A DNA stretch of 64,000 nucleotides from Tetrahymena elliotti 4EA. Lineage: Eukaryota > Ciliophora > Oligohymenophorea > Hymenostomatida > Tetrahymenidae. Where the stretch lies: contig JH720335.1 of assembly GCA_000231825.2 (NCBI GenBank), positions 570,291 to 634,290 of the forward strand, given 5' to 3'. The notes beneath the pieces were generated by a model, which was given only the letters and a program-made list of their open reading frames with translations, was not told where the DNA came from and searched no databases. Position numbers and translations under genes: made by a program. Shown one piece after another: positions 23,648-38,150 of the stretch (the stretch's first letter is position 1; every line of letters starts with the position of its first letter).

Positions 23648-26600
23648 TCACATATTGACTAACATATTTGATATTTTATTTTTCACATCTAACATATTTT
23701 TATCTTTTTTCTTTTCTCTTTCTTTTAAAGTATTTTCCAAATCTCTGAGGCAGCTTTCTCTAGAATTAAGTATTCTATGTTGTGCTGCTATTTCATCTTT
23801 TTACTGTTGGATAAATTATAGCTCTTTAGAAATCTCTTTTAAGTTATTTTCTTTGATTGTTTTTTATTTTTATATGAACTCTTAAATCTTTTTGCTCTCT
23901 TTTTTGACATTTTCCCATTCTTGATTTATTAATTTCTCAGCCTTTTCTATTTCTGCCTTTTTTTTATCTTATTCGCTCCACTATTATTACACAATTTAAT
24001 TTAGAAAAGAAGAAAAAAGTATATTTTTAAAATAGTTTTTTTACTTGTTCGTCTAAAGACTATTTCTGGAATATTATTTTTTTCTCTTGTAACATATTAA
24101 TTAATTATTACTAACCAACAACCTTTTCTTTATCTTCCAGCTATTTCTTTTTTAATGCTAGTTGATCCTTTGCTTATCTTAATCTGTCCTTCTTGATCTT
24201 CATGTTTTCATTTTCTTTATTGATTAATTCCATTTACTTATTAATGTAGTCATGCTCTCTGTTTACTCTTTTTATTTATAATTAAAATTTAAAATTTATA
24301 AAAATATTTCTAATTTTTTTACTCGCTTTTTAATTTTTAGTTTTCTTCTGATAGAATTTATATTTCCCTTTATAGATCAATAATAGTATTTTTAAGAATC
24401 ATTTCTCTTTGTAAAATATCATTTTTTTCATTTAGCAAGTTTTAGTAATTTTAATAGAAATTGGATCTTTCAATTTCTATTTTCTCCATTTAATTTAAAA
24501 CAGTGTCATTAAGACCTTTTAAAAGATCAAGCTAAGTATTATTATTAATATTTTAACTTGTTTAATTAAGTATGCTTTCATTCATTTTGTTGTTACCTTA
24601 TTATGTATATCCAAACATTTGTTGATAATTTGATTATTATTCTTAATTAAATTATTGCTACTATGACTAAGAAAATTGATTGCTTTTTTTAGAACCAAAA
24701 GGTTGTTAACGGCTATTTAACTGTTAAGTATTGTGGATAGGACTGATCATGTTGAAAAGATTTTATGGATTAGCAAACTAATTTTATTAGCTTTTAGTAC
24801 TACTTATCTATAAAGCAGCAAGGGATTAGTTATTCATAAATTGCTAGCCTATTGTCATTCTCATATTCTTAATTTACTCTGTACAGTTTATTGTTGACAA
24901 ATCTAATTTAGGAAGATCTATATTTTTTATGTTTTTGGCTTTCTTCACTTATTTTTGTTAGTTCTAATTGGACTCACAAAGTTCTTCTATTTACTCAATA
25001 TCTTCCAAGTTCAAGCTATTATTTACATCATCAAAATTTTCATTCATAAAACTTTCAATTTTACTCTTTTCATTTTGTTCATCTTCCTATTGTTATTCTT
25101 CATTGCAGTTTTTAATTATATCTTCTTTGTTGTTGAAAGACATCAAAATAGGTTTTTTACTTTTATTTTGATTATTCTTAAAAACTTTAAAAGGATTTCT
25201 TACATTTACTTCAATTTGATCATTTTGAACATTATCATTGTTATTAACAAAGCATTAATTAATATTTTCTTAATTTTTTGAGATCTAAATTGAATCTAAA
25301 GCTACAAATTCATTATTCATTTATTCAAAAACTTGCTATCCACTCTCATTGAAATAGTTTTTTAAATCATTCTAATTTTATTTGTAAAGATTGACATTTA
25401 AACTCTAACGAATAGCTTGCTTCTTAAAGCTTGATTAGCACATAAATCTTGAAGTAGGTTTTTGCTCTAATGTTCCTAAGAAATCAATAATTTATTAGGG
25501 CTCATCTTCAATTTTGTTAATGCAACTTATATTGTTAATTTCTTAATTAAAGGAAGGATCAATGTTATGGTGAAGGAAATCACTTTAATCATTTCCAATA
25601 GTGAAATTCATATTATTATTAGGAATATTAATTATATTATTGCTAATTTAAATAGTGTTATTGCCATTCATTTCTTCAATATTGTTGTTTCCACAGAGCT
25701 TCATGTTTTAAATCTATAAAGGCATGTCTGAAATACATTTATTTTATCTTCTTAAATTATTTTATTCGATATTATTTATTTATTCAGTTTGTTCTTCATT
25801 TGTAAGAGTAAATACAACCTTATCATCTTATTCTTACATTCTTCTTTGAACTGAATTTATTTTTCTAAAATCATTACTATTAATTTCATTTTAAAATTCT
25901 TATTTCTCTTCATTATTCTACCCATCTTAATTGCTTTAGGCCTCAAATTAATTTTCTTAATGATTGGTTTATTGCTTTTAGCACCCTCTTAAATGAGAGA
26001 AAATTGGAGAGTCTCCATTATCATCAAAGTGACTAATTGGTGGCATTAAATTCTATTATTATTAATATTATTATTCCTATTAAAATTAAATTTCGATTTA
26101 ATTATTTTGATTAACTTAAAATTCATTAATTTGTTATTCTTGTTGTGAGTTGATTTACTCTATTTAGCTAATTATCTCCTATTATTTTTCAATTAACTCT
26201 CTTTGATTTTCAATGCAAACTTTATTTTCCAAATTCTCTACAAAATTATTTTATGTGAATTGGCGTAAAAATGTGTGGAAAATAGAGAACTCAATCTCTT
26301 TTTGGCACTCAACTTCCTTTATTTTTTGTTATTAATCAATGATTTTTTCATTTAAATCACTAAGCTTTTCAGTTTTAATTTTAGGAGGCTAGGAAGAAAG
26401 ATCAACTGAATTACTTCTTTTCTTTAACTGAGCTATTTCAACAGCAGCTTAATTAAGATTGTTATTTTTTTTCCAATTCCAATTTTATATTCTTGTATCA
26501 TCTTTAAAATTTAACTAGATTTTTTTACTAAATTTAGAATTTTTCCAATTATTTTCAGTTGTTGTCAAAATATCATAAATTTCATTAAATAAATCACTTT

Positions 26601-27386
26601 GAACTATATGACTTGCTTTCTAACTATTAAGCTAAACATATAAAAAGTTCCTCTTAAAATTAGAAATGTAATCGGCAAGATAAGCTTTCATTTCTTCAAA
26701 AGTTTATCTTTCCTATTTCAAAGAAATGATATCTTCATATTACATCTCATAAATTTGATGTTACATCCACTCTTTTTCCTATTGCATTTGATTTATAATA
26801 TCGTTTAACTTTTCTATTTCCTAATGAAGGACATATTCGTCTGGTTGATATTCAGTGAAAAATTGATTTTGATTGAAAGAGGAAAGAGGTCTATTTGTGA
26901 AAGTATGTTTAGAGGTAGGCATTTAAGTTGAACATCCCTCATCAAACTCGTTATTGCTCTATGAAAATCTATTTGAAAAAAGATGGTGACTTTAATTACC
27001 ACTACTTCTTTGGTTTTCCTTGTTAACTATTAAAAATTGTGAATAATTTACATATTTAAAATAATTTTACATTGATCTTCAAACTTAACAGTCTCTACTA
27101 CATAATTGCCAACTGTTGCATGAAGCAAATTTTTAATTTGATTGATATCTTATTTAGAATATGATTTGGCATATGCTTATAAATTTACTTGTTATACATT
27201 AGCATTTAAGTAATCAAATACGCAATCAGAAAGCTAATCAATTGAGTATGATATTCTCTCAAAAAGCTTAACTTTATCTAAATTAACCTAAGACTAACTA
27301 CAGTAAGTAGGACCATCAAAGGTAGTAGCAGAATTATATGAATGCTATTAATTTAATTATTTTAAACTTTCTTATCTTTGAGACAT
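23648..27386 (-). CDS. large coiled-coil, Q/N-rich protein, 4 exons (1191 aa)
   Basis: Exons on the minus strand: 27386-27071, 27026-24323, 24267-24045 and 23980-23648. The introns are 44, 55 and 64 nt, GT-AG, and keep frame, and TGA is at 23650-23648. The start ATG sits after an A-rich leader and reads MSQRQESLKQLNQQHSYNSA. Residues 1-105 look folded. A coiled coil occupies about 170-440, followed by an Asn/Gln/Asp-rich linker (about 440-850) with few order signals. The last 250 residues are a long Lys/Glu/Gln coiled coil (for example KIKKDRLRQAKDQLALKKKQ) ending at LVNM. The arrangement resembles cytoskeletal or basal-body scaffold proteins, but no named domain was recognised and the role is an inference from architecture only. 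Confidence 0.8.
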
Positions 27387-28625
27387 TTTTGTCTTGCTTT
27401 TTAAATTGTTAATTAATCTTAGATATTCACTATTAAAAATAAACAAACAACCAAACACTCTTAAATTTGTGTTATATCGAGATTTTATATCAAAAAATTT
27501 CAAATTTAAATGATCGTCTCATTTATTCAAATAGAATTAAACTAGATACCGCTAGTTAGTTTTAAGACACAAACACATCTACTATCAATAAATCAGTCAC
27601 TTATTCGCAAATTCATATTTTAATTATTAATTTATTTTCAAATTTTATACCACTTTATTAGTAGTATAATGGGTATTTATAAATTTTTTAAATAAAATAA
27701 AATAAATTTTCAAAAATACACTCTTTTTTGATTCTCAAAATACTTAATGAAGACTAAAATATCAAAAATTTTTATTTTAATTTGTGATAATTATATCAGT
27801 TAAAAAATCAATAATTAATTAAAAAAGTTTTTTTTAAAAACAATAATTTATATTCAATAATCGTATTGTTTTAAACTAAAAATTGCTTTCAAATTGCAAA
27901 TTTAATAAAATTATTTAATTAAATACAATTTTAAAATATTTCCTCAAAGCAATATATTTATTTCATCATAAAAACAATAAAATGTTAAGTTTTCAGCTTA
28001 ATTTATTTTTCTTAAAATTTTTTATTTAATTTAATGGTAATATTTATTTTATTTTAAAGATTTATTTTCAAAGAATTATTGAAAAATATTTATTGTTTAC
28101 AATAAAATGTATTAAATGAGTATTTTCAAGGTAAATTACTTTATAACATTTAATAATAATTGATTAGGAGATTATTTTAATATTGATGAATATAAATGAA
28201 AAAGAAAGCTTTATAAGTTAAAGATTATATACTTTTCTTTTAGTTAAAATTTTATTAACTTGAAGACTTTGTTTTATAAATAGAATTGATTGAACTAGAT
28301 TTTTTAATTTTTTTGCATTTATTTGATAAGATTTATTTAAATACATCTCTATGATTTTTTTTAGTTAGAATTAAGAAATGAGTAAAATAAAAAATATTTA
28401 TTAAATAATTGCTTTCATTTTGATGAGTAGACTATCTAATGATAAAAAAGGTTTTTGTAAATCAAAAAATAGTAATAAATAAATTGAATAAATAAAAATA
28501 CAAGAATCCTCTTATCCAAAAGCAATCATAAAATATAATAAATTCAGTAAAATTTATACCCTAATAGTTAGCAATTTAGCAATATTCAATCTTAAAAAGT
28601 ATAATTATAAACAGGAAAGTCAACA
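27387..28625. other. divergent intergenic region, probable promoters
   Basis: This region separates the starts of the minus-strand gene at 27386 and the plus-strand gene at 28626, so both promoters should lie here. It is nearly pure A/T with scattered C and G. No gene, RNA or distinctive repeat was found. Confidence 0.5.
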
Positions 28626-30584
28626 ATGTAGCCTATTAATCCATATCAAATTAGCTCTTAGGATGCTTAACATTTACAAGTAATGCGTTACATTAAAATA
28701 TGAAATTCTCTGTTTAATTTTTATTATTTTAATTATCAATTTAGTATGTTGTTTAGCCCTAATATGGACAATAAGTCAAAGTTTTAACTAGTGCAGTCAT
28801 TCCTTAGCAATAAAATTATGAAGGATCTATGCTTAACTAGACATAAGTCTAATCTTTTGATAATTCAATCAATTATTAAGCATAAAATGCTCCTATTTTA
28901 GTTTAAAGTAATGTCCAATAAGTTCCACATTAAGTGTTATAGTATTCAATATAACCTATTGTAAATCATCAAAAATAGCCACCTTAGAATATTTTAGTTA
29001 ATGGATAGAAGGTTTATCCATAGAAAGCTCAAACTGATAGATTCAATGATGCAAATGATGATAAATTCAAATTTTCTTACATCAGTTCTATATCTAACAA
29101 TTCTATGAATAGCCACAGTAGAAAAATATCTGATAATCTACCTGCTCCCTATACCCCCACAATAGCCTCTTAGATAGTTTAGCCTGGAGCATCCTAGGTT
29201 ATCAACCCTTTGTCAACTTACAATCAACAGCTATAAATTCACCAATAGCAACAAGAAAAATTAAAGGACATCTAGAACAAGACACTTAACTAAACATTTA
29301 CCACTAATGCTTACAATGTAAATATATTCTTTATATAGAATTTTATAATTAAAACATAAAATTCATTGATTCATTCTGTTTAAAGCTTGAAATATTTTGC
29401 CAAAAATAAATGTTTTGTTTGATAGCATTTTTATAAAACAAAAATATTCTCTTTTGGTTTTATTTTAAAATGATAAAAACTTTTAATAGAAATTTACATG
29501 AATTTGATTTAAATTACTATTTTACTGATTGACTGGATAGATATTTATTTATTTTTTTTGCCTTTTGATTTGATTAAAATTCAATAAATTTTTATTTTTG
29601 TGATTTTATTTTGTTTGAATCTCTTTTGTGGTTCAGTGAAAATTTAATTTTAAAAAGAAATCCAGTAATTTTTATTCATTTTTATTTTATTTATTAAAAA
29701 AGTATAAGGAAGATAATGAACAAAGATTGCGTCTGCTCATTAAAGAAAATGAGTAACTTATTAAAGAAAACGAATACTACAAAAAAGCTCTTTAAGGATT
29801 ACCTTAATAGAATTAAAATAACATTGTTCTTTAGCAACAAATTTAGCAATTAGCTAGTTAAAATGAAAGTTTGAAAAAACAATTATAGATTTAAAGAGAT
29901 GAGGCAACAATGTGGTAAAATAGAGAAAAGGAAATTAATGAAAGATGCAAAGGGATTTATGCTTAGCTTTAAATGGTGAAAAACTAGGATAACCTATAAC
30001 TAGCTTCACAAAATCAACAGCTTCAATAAAAGATTAGTTCACTTGAATAAGCTAATTTGACTCAATAAAGATAAATAAATGAACTTAATGCAGCTTTATA
30101 AGTCTATAGAGATTCTATGAAAAATTAAGGAATAATAGATTACAAAACAATTAACCCATAAGCTACTTTTGGAATCCAAAATAACTTAGCTGGTTAAGCT
30201 GATTACACAGCTTAATATTAGCAACCCCCTCCAAAAATAGAAGCCTTATCTAATGCTGGTACAAATAGTGATATTAGCAATTAATATGCTTATTCGAGCC
30301 CAAAACAAAGAGAAGAAATGGTATAATCAATTATTAAGCAATACAAGTTAGGAGGTAATACACCATCCTCAAACTAAGCAAATGCTTAACTTTAATTCTA
30401 AAAGCAAGATGAATATTCTTACAGCACTAAACCCATAACAAGTTACACAAACGGTATCAGCCAAAGTGATGGATTTAAATAATAAGAAACTGACCAAGGT
30501 GACTGGAGAGCTAAATATGATAATCTGTCTTAAAAACTTAATAATTTGAATTATGCTGGTGATAATTCTACATAATAATATTGA
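28626..30584 (+). CDS. Q-rich coiled-coil hypothetical protein, 3 exons (502 aa)
   Basis: Exons 28626-28679, 28745-29317 and 29703-30584. The introns are 65 and 385 nt, both phase 0 and GT-AG, and TGA is at 30582-30584. The first exon encodes only MQPINPYQISSQDAQHLQ. The N-terminal half is rich in Gln, Asn, Pro and Val and probably disordered, with SISNNSMNSHSRKIS-like serine clusters. Exon 3 begins a coiled coil of about 150 residues (for example EDNEQRLRLLIKENEQLIKE), and the C-terminus is Gln/Ser/Tyr-rich and ends at TQQY. No signal peptide, membrane span or catalytic motif is visible. The exon boundary falls at the junction between disordered and coiled-coil parts. Family not recognised. 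A structural or adaptor role is only inferred. Confidence 0.8.
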
Positions 30585-33531
30585 TTGAAAAAACAAAAAA
30601 TAATTTAAAATATTTCATAACTTTTCCTCTAAATTTTTGATAATTTTTATTTAGTTTATATATTTTTCACAACACATCACATCAAACATTCATTTTATTA
30701 TTGTTCTTAAAGTAGTACTCTAATTTTAGTAATTATATATATATATATATGTATAGTACCCTAGGGAACTTGCCTTTTCAGGGCTATACACTGAAATTTT
30801 GGATAAAAGACAAATGTTATTAGTAAAACATCCCTAAATTAGCAAGAATTTGAGAAATATAAATTATGGTACATGTCTGATTTAAAAGTGTTTTTTTATC
30901 TTTTAAAATCCAATAATTGATAAAATTTTTCTTTATTAAACTTAGATAAAATTATTTTTAAAATCATCATATTATTTCAATGCTAAAATGTTAATAAAAC
31001 AAATTTAAATTTTCTACTTTTGCCATAGCTAAAATAGCTATTTTCTTAAATAATAATTTAAATATTTGGCTAAAAATCATCGGAAATTTAAAAGATAGAG
31101 AGAATTAAATAAAAGAATAATTAACTGATCTATTTTTAAAATTAATTATCATCATAATACAAATTAATATTTAACTAAAATGATTACAACTTCATTTAAT
31201 ATTTCAATCAAAAAAAGATCTTGTTTAAAAATAAAAATTTGAGTAAGTAATTATTTTTTATGGTCAATTTTTCATCAATTAAATGATTTTGTAAAATCTT
31301 ACTTTAGACAATTCTGGTATTAAATTTTTTAACATTTTTGTATTCTAACAATTTAAGCTTTTTTTATCAAAACATTTTAAAGAGATAATAAAAAAAATAG
31401 ATTCATAATTAAATATTTGAATTTCACAATCATAAAAAGAAGTATTATTTATTTTTTGTAAATAAAAATAAATTACATTTAAGGAGTTATGAATTATGTT
31501 TTAACAAACGAACAAAACCAGCTTTTGCTAAGATATGAAAACTTTAACTTTTTTTGGGAGTATTTCTTAGAAATAATAATTAGATAATGATTATTTAAAT
31601 CACAGACTAAGAGTATGTTTTATGTTTATGATTTTTAATATATGAATGATATTTATTATCAGCAAGATTAATCTTAGTATATTATTAGTAAGCAAATTAA
31701 AAGTTTATGGCTATAAATCAATTTAATATATGCTTTATTGTTTAAAATCAAAATCTTATTGCAAATTAATGAACAAAAAACAAAAGTTTTCATTTATCAA
31801 GTTTTGAAGAAAATTCCCATCATTCTAAGCGTAAGACAAAAAATTTAATTTACAAAAAATCCAAAGTGCCATTATATAAATAAACCCTTTCTTTTCTTTC
31901 AAATATTAAAAGAAGATAAGCTCCTTCAACTTAATTAATTTTTTATTTATGTAACAAATAATCTTCAATTTCTTATTTGATTCTAAAATGACTAAATAAT
32001 ATTCCTACTAAGACAGTATTTTCTTTTCCTGCTTTAGATAAAATGAAAAGAATAAAAACTAAAAATTAACATTTCGTTTCAAGATATATCAGATTTTTTG
32101 CTTATTTATTTTTGAAAGATTTTAATTGCAAAATAAATAAAAAGAAATGGAGTGTAACAAATAAATTTTTATAATATTATATTTACATTAATTAATTACT
32201 TATTTTACATTACACTTTCCGAATTTCTGAAAGAGATATTGATTTTTTTATCAAAAAATACATTTTTCTATTAGGAAATTTAGTTTTTTATGTTTATTCT
32301 TGCTTGAGAAATAGTTCATTTCAATAATCTCTATTTTTTAATATAAAATCTACAAAAATCAATAATTTGATATTTTTAAGTGTTACCAAATATGTTAAAA
32401 ATATAGTTTTCAAAGTTAGTTTTTAGAATTTAATTTTAAAATAAATATGATGAAAAAAAAAATCAAAATCTAAAGTAGTAAAAAATTTCAAAAATTAAGA
32501 TTGAAAGATTACTCTTCTTATTTTTAAAGAATATTTGTAAACCACAAAATGAATTAATCTTATGTGGTAAAATCAATAAGGAGTAATATCCTAATTGAAT
32601 GTATTTATTGACCTCAAATAAACTAAAAAAAATGGGATTTTTCTTATTTAAATTTCAGAGATATTAATTCAACAATAAAATATTTTCTAAACTTTTGTTT
32701 CAAGCTGAATTTTTATTTTTAAAAACCCTCTTTCACATAAAGAATATAAACTATCTATTACTATTAAAAGAAGTAAAACCTGATCTTGTTTACATTCGCA
32801 TGAATAGATATTCCTAAATTACAAATTTTACTTGAGTTATAATGTTTAACAAAAATTTGAGTAAATATTATTTCAGAAAATCTTCAAAAAAAGAAAAAAA
32901 GTTTATAATCAGTAACCATTTTAAAATTTTTCTTTTTATTAAATATACATACATACATACCATCACCACTAGGATTTTTATTCTTTATGAATATTTTATT
33001 TTAACTAAAAAATTGATGAGTACCAATTCTTTTAAACTCATAGATTATGAGTGGTCTTTTATAATAAAACTGTAAAAAATTACTTGAATTTGTTAGCTTT
33101 GTAACTACTTTTTTTCTTGATCTAAAATTTGTCTTATCTGCTTTATAATTATCTCGTTATGTTAGAATACAATCGATAAGAAGTAATTCAAAAATTTATT
33201 TTTTTGATTAAAAATCTTAGACTTAAAGAGATGTATTTTCCGATATTTGTTATCTAATTTTATTTACTCTGCATTAGAGTAGTGATGTCAGGTAAAATTT
33301 TACAGTATTAGACTAAAGATGAATTGATAAAACAAAAAATTGTATTTGTGTGAATTTGTTTAAATTAATTTAACAAAAATTATTAATTTTGACTTTAAGT
33401 TGTCTTCTTTTTCAAAATATCTAATTAAAATTTTATCTTTAAAATATTATTTGAGGAAATCAGACTTAATATTCAAAAAGAAATATAAATCATAATAAGT
33501 ATCTATAGGATATATTACACTAAATCTTGAA
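30585..33531. other. 2.9-kb AT-rich gap upstream of the tRNA gene
   Basis: No convincing multi-exon gene was found. It holds an (AT)n run at about 30734-30750, the GC-rich motif at 30756-30784, and a TACA tetranucleotide run at about 32945-32960. A 33-codon ATG frame at 31489-31590 (MNYVLTNEQNQLLLRYENF...) has protein-like composition but is too short to call. A 77-codon frame at 32842 is Ile/Phe/Lys-rich and looks random. Confidence 0.45.
30756..30784 (+). repeat. GC-rich dispersed motif, copy 1
   Basis: The sequence GTACCCTA...AACTTGCCT...CAG...GGGC in otherwise AT-rich DNA is matched, in inverted orientation, by 48693-48728. It lies directly after an (AT)n tract. The frame that follows is briefly protein-like. 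It may be a fragment of a dispersed element or a decayed gene. Two copies are too few to decide. Confidence 0.35.
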
Positions 33532-33605
33532 GCTCGATTAGCTCAGCTGGTTAGAGCATGCGGCTGTTAACCGCAAGGTCGTAGGTTCGATCCCTACATC
33601 GAGCG
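33532..33605 (+). tRNA. tRNA-Asn, anticodon GTT
   Basis: A complete 74-nt cloverleaf. The acceptor stem GCTCGAT pairs with ATCGAGC, followed by discriminator G. The D-arm region TAGCTCAGCTGG also matches the pol III A box. The anticodon stem TGCGG/CCGCA closes the loop CTGTTAA, with anticodon GTT at 33566-33568. The T arm carries GGTTCGATCCC, the B box. There is no intron and no encoded CCA. It decodes AAC/AAT asparagine codons, which are very abundant in this AT-rich, Asn-rich proteome. It stands alone, with no neighbouring gene within 1 kb on the right or about 2.9 kb on the left. Confidence 0.97.
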
Positions 33606-33606
33606 C

Positions 33607-33613
33607 TTTTTTT
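33607..33613 (+). terminator. RNA polymerase III terminator of tRNA-Asn
   Basis: A run of seven T begins two bases after the discriminator base of the tRNA, the normal oligo-T stop for RNA polymerase III. Confidence 0.85.
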
Positions 33614-34644
33614 AAGAATAAAAAATATTAAAAAACTCAATGTAAAAAATATAAAACTTTTTTTATTTTTTGTTTAAAAAGTTTTTGCTTTAAAACAACT
33701 TTTACAAATCATTTTCAAATCAATTTGTACTCTCCCAAATAATTTAATCAAATAAATTGAAGTTAAGTTGAAACACATTCTTTTTCCTCAAATTGATAAA
33801 ATTGTATTTTTGGATACTTTCTTCAATAATATTATTAAAGAATAGAGTAACAAATTTATTTCAAAAAGTAAGACAAATATGAAATTGAATGAAGAGATAA
33901 TTTTAGAAAAAGTATCTATCTAACTATCTAACTCAGATAAAGATTACTTTTCTTATAATTTTGAAATTTAGATCAATAATTTGAATTTTAAAAATTAAAT
34001 TTAAGAAGGTTACAAAAAATAAATAAATTTACATTTTTTAAAAAAAGTAATTTATATACCAATCTATTCAGTATTTTTTTGTTTCTTTACTCAGCTCTAG
34101 TTTAGATTATTTACTGATTTTTACATTGTTCAAATGCCATTTATTAATTAATTGAAAAAGAATAAATCAAAATTTGATTAAAAAATTTAGTGGTTGTAAA
34201 TGATATTTCGGTTGAAGGAAAGTAAATATTAAGGGAGAAATAATTATCATCATTAATGAATTAATCAAGTATAAATAGAATATATATATTACAAGAACGA
34301 CTTAAACGCATTGAAGGAAATTAATTAAAATTTGGAAATAATTTAATTTAGAATTGTATTTAATATAATAGCTAGTAGTTTTATAATAGTAGTATGGAAG
34401 CTTGGTATATTGCATGTATGTTTGTATGTTAATTACTATTCACATTATATGAGTGTTTGGATTTTTGTTAGTTTTTTTTATTGATTGATTAATTGGTTGG
34501 CTGCTTTTTGTTTTTTTTGTTAATTACACTTTTGCCTTTTGAAATATTAATCAGGATTTCTATTTTGTATGGATAGAAATGTATTTTTGTGTTTTGGTGA
34601 ATGAATTAAATAAGTTACTCAGTATTGTTTTAATTTTTTGTTTT
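33614..34644. other. AT-rich intergenic region, nothing recognised
   Basis: Sequence between the tRNA terminator and the stop codon of the minus-strand kinase. It contains long A/T runs and, near 34440-34530, TTGATTGATTAATTGGTTGG-like simple drift. No coding-like frame, RNA gene or structured repeat was recognised. Confidence 0.5.
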
Positions 34645-36465
<1,821 letters not shown>

Positions 36466-36645
36466 GATGTTAATTTAAAGTATTTGTTTGATATAATTAT
36501 TATTTTTGTATGATTTTGATGCTACTTATATATTTAAAAATTTAATTACTATTATTTCTTTATTTGTTTCTTTCTTATTTAGCTTCAAAGTTAACAGATT
36601 TAGAGTTTGATTGATTGATCGATACTTACTTTCTATCTGGCTAGC

Positions 36646-36671
36646 AAATAAATAAATAAATAAATAAATAA
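36646..36671 (+). repeat. (AAAT)n microsatellite
   Basis: About six tandem AAAT/TAAA units about 180 bp upstream of the kinase start codon. No function is implied. Confidence 0.85.
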
Positions 36672-37779
36672 TATTTATATCCAATTCTCAACGAGTGTTT
36701 AATATTTAGTATTATTAAAATTGTCTTTATTGTTTTTAATAAAAGTATAACTTTACGCCAGGGAGCTTTTTAAATATTTTTCAGTCAGTAATAAGTAAAA
36801 TGTAGATTAGGAAAATATTTTAATTAAATTAAGCTAAGGATAGATTAGTTGTCGTTTATACTAGTTAAATTAAACAAACCAAGTTAAGGCAAGGCGACTT
36901 TTAATTTGATGGTGGGTGAGATTGATTATTTAAGGGAATTTACAAAATGTTAAGTGGCTTAAGATTTTGTTTCTTTTTGAGTTTCTTTCTCACTTTGATT
37001 ATTTTTTATTTAATTATTTTATATTTGATTTCTCAAGCTTTTTTTTTAAACATCTATCTAAATCAATAGAAATATTAATTATTGATTGATTGGGGAATTT
37101 AAGATTAATAGTATTTTGAGTTATGATGATGGTTATCTTTGCATTTCCTATTAATTAATCATTTATTTTGAAACAGATAGTGTGATGAAATCAATTAAAG
37201 TGTTGCTAACAAAAAAAAATATTGATAACCCACCCAGTTTTAATAAAATAATAAACTTGGTTAAATCTTCAATTTTAATTAAGAGTTCGTCAATATTTTA
37301 TTAAAAAATTCATAAAAATACAATCTAATTACTTTCAAAATTACAAATTTCTTTTTGTGGAGTATCCATCCTATCAATTCTTTGATAAAATCACCACCTT
37401 ACCCATCTTAATGAATTAATTAATGTAAAGAAAGCAAACTATTGGAGATAATTAAATTTCTAAAAGAAAAAATATCTTTACAATCAATCTATTAAATTAG
37501 AAAAATTCCTTGTAAGTTTAATAGAATTTTAATCATTTTCAAAGCTTATTATCACAAAATTTCATACCTTATTACCAAATTTTAAAAATACATAATCATT
37601 ACTTTGAACATACTTTTTATCGCAAGCATTAACTTCATATAATAATAATTTGATTCAATTTGATTAAATTCTTGTAATATTTTAGATTACTTCAATCGTA
37701 TCTATACTAAGCAAGTAATATCAATAACTTAAGATAAAAAATTTAAATCATTTAGTTCTCCCAATTGATAAATCTTAAT

Positions 37780-38150
37780 TTTCTAATTTTAACCTGATAT
37801 CTTGGTCCCCCTATTACTCATCTAAGATATTTAATCTCTATTTTTATCATCTATTCCAATTTAAGTTTAAAAACACATGATACATCTTTTCATAACTGCT
37901 CTAGATAAAATTTTTCTTTTGCACAGAATAAAATTAAATCTCAAGTTATTGGTAAGCTAAATAAAAATTTTCTGATTATAACCAGATATATAGGTCCTCC
38001 TATGGTCGATCTAAGAGACTTAATCTTATTTATTATCATCTAATGTAATTTAGGTTCAAAAAATGTGATAGATCTTTCATAATTGTTAGGGTTAAAATTT
38101 TTGTTTATTACCATTGATACAATTTTAATGTTAAGTTATTGATAAACAAC
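37780..38150 (+). repeat. imperfect tandem duplication, about 190-bp unit
   Basis: Copy A (about 37780-37968) and copy B (about 37969-38150) align with a constant offset of 189-190. Matching landmarks are CCTGATATCTTGGTCCCCCT against CCAGATATATAGGTCCTCCT, TCATCTAAGATATTTAATCT against CGATCTAAGAGACTTAATCT, TTATCATCTA in both, and AAGTTATTG near each end. In copy B one ciliate-code frame reads RYIGPPMVDLRDLILFIII. The same frame in copy A reads YLGPPITHLRYLISIFII but is interrupted by a TGA just upstream. This suggests duplicated fragments of a protein-coding family, now decayed. Confidence 0.55.

Noticed and set aside
24955..25281. 108-codon standard-code frame on the plus strand
   Set aside because: It lies antisense within exon 2 of the 23648-27386 coiled-coil gene, and its hydrophobic composition is a shadow of that gene.
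32842..33075. 77-codon ORF upstream of the tRNA
   Set aside because: The composition is Ile, Phe, Lys and Thr from A/T tracts and a TACA repeat, with no features of a protein.
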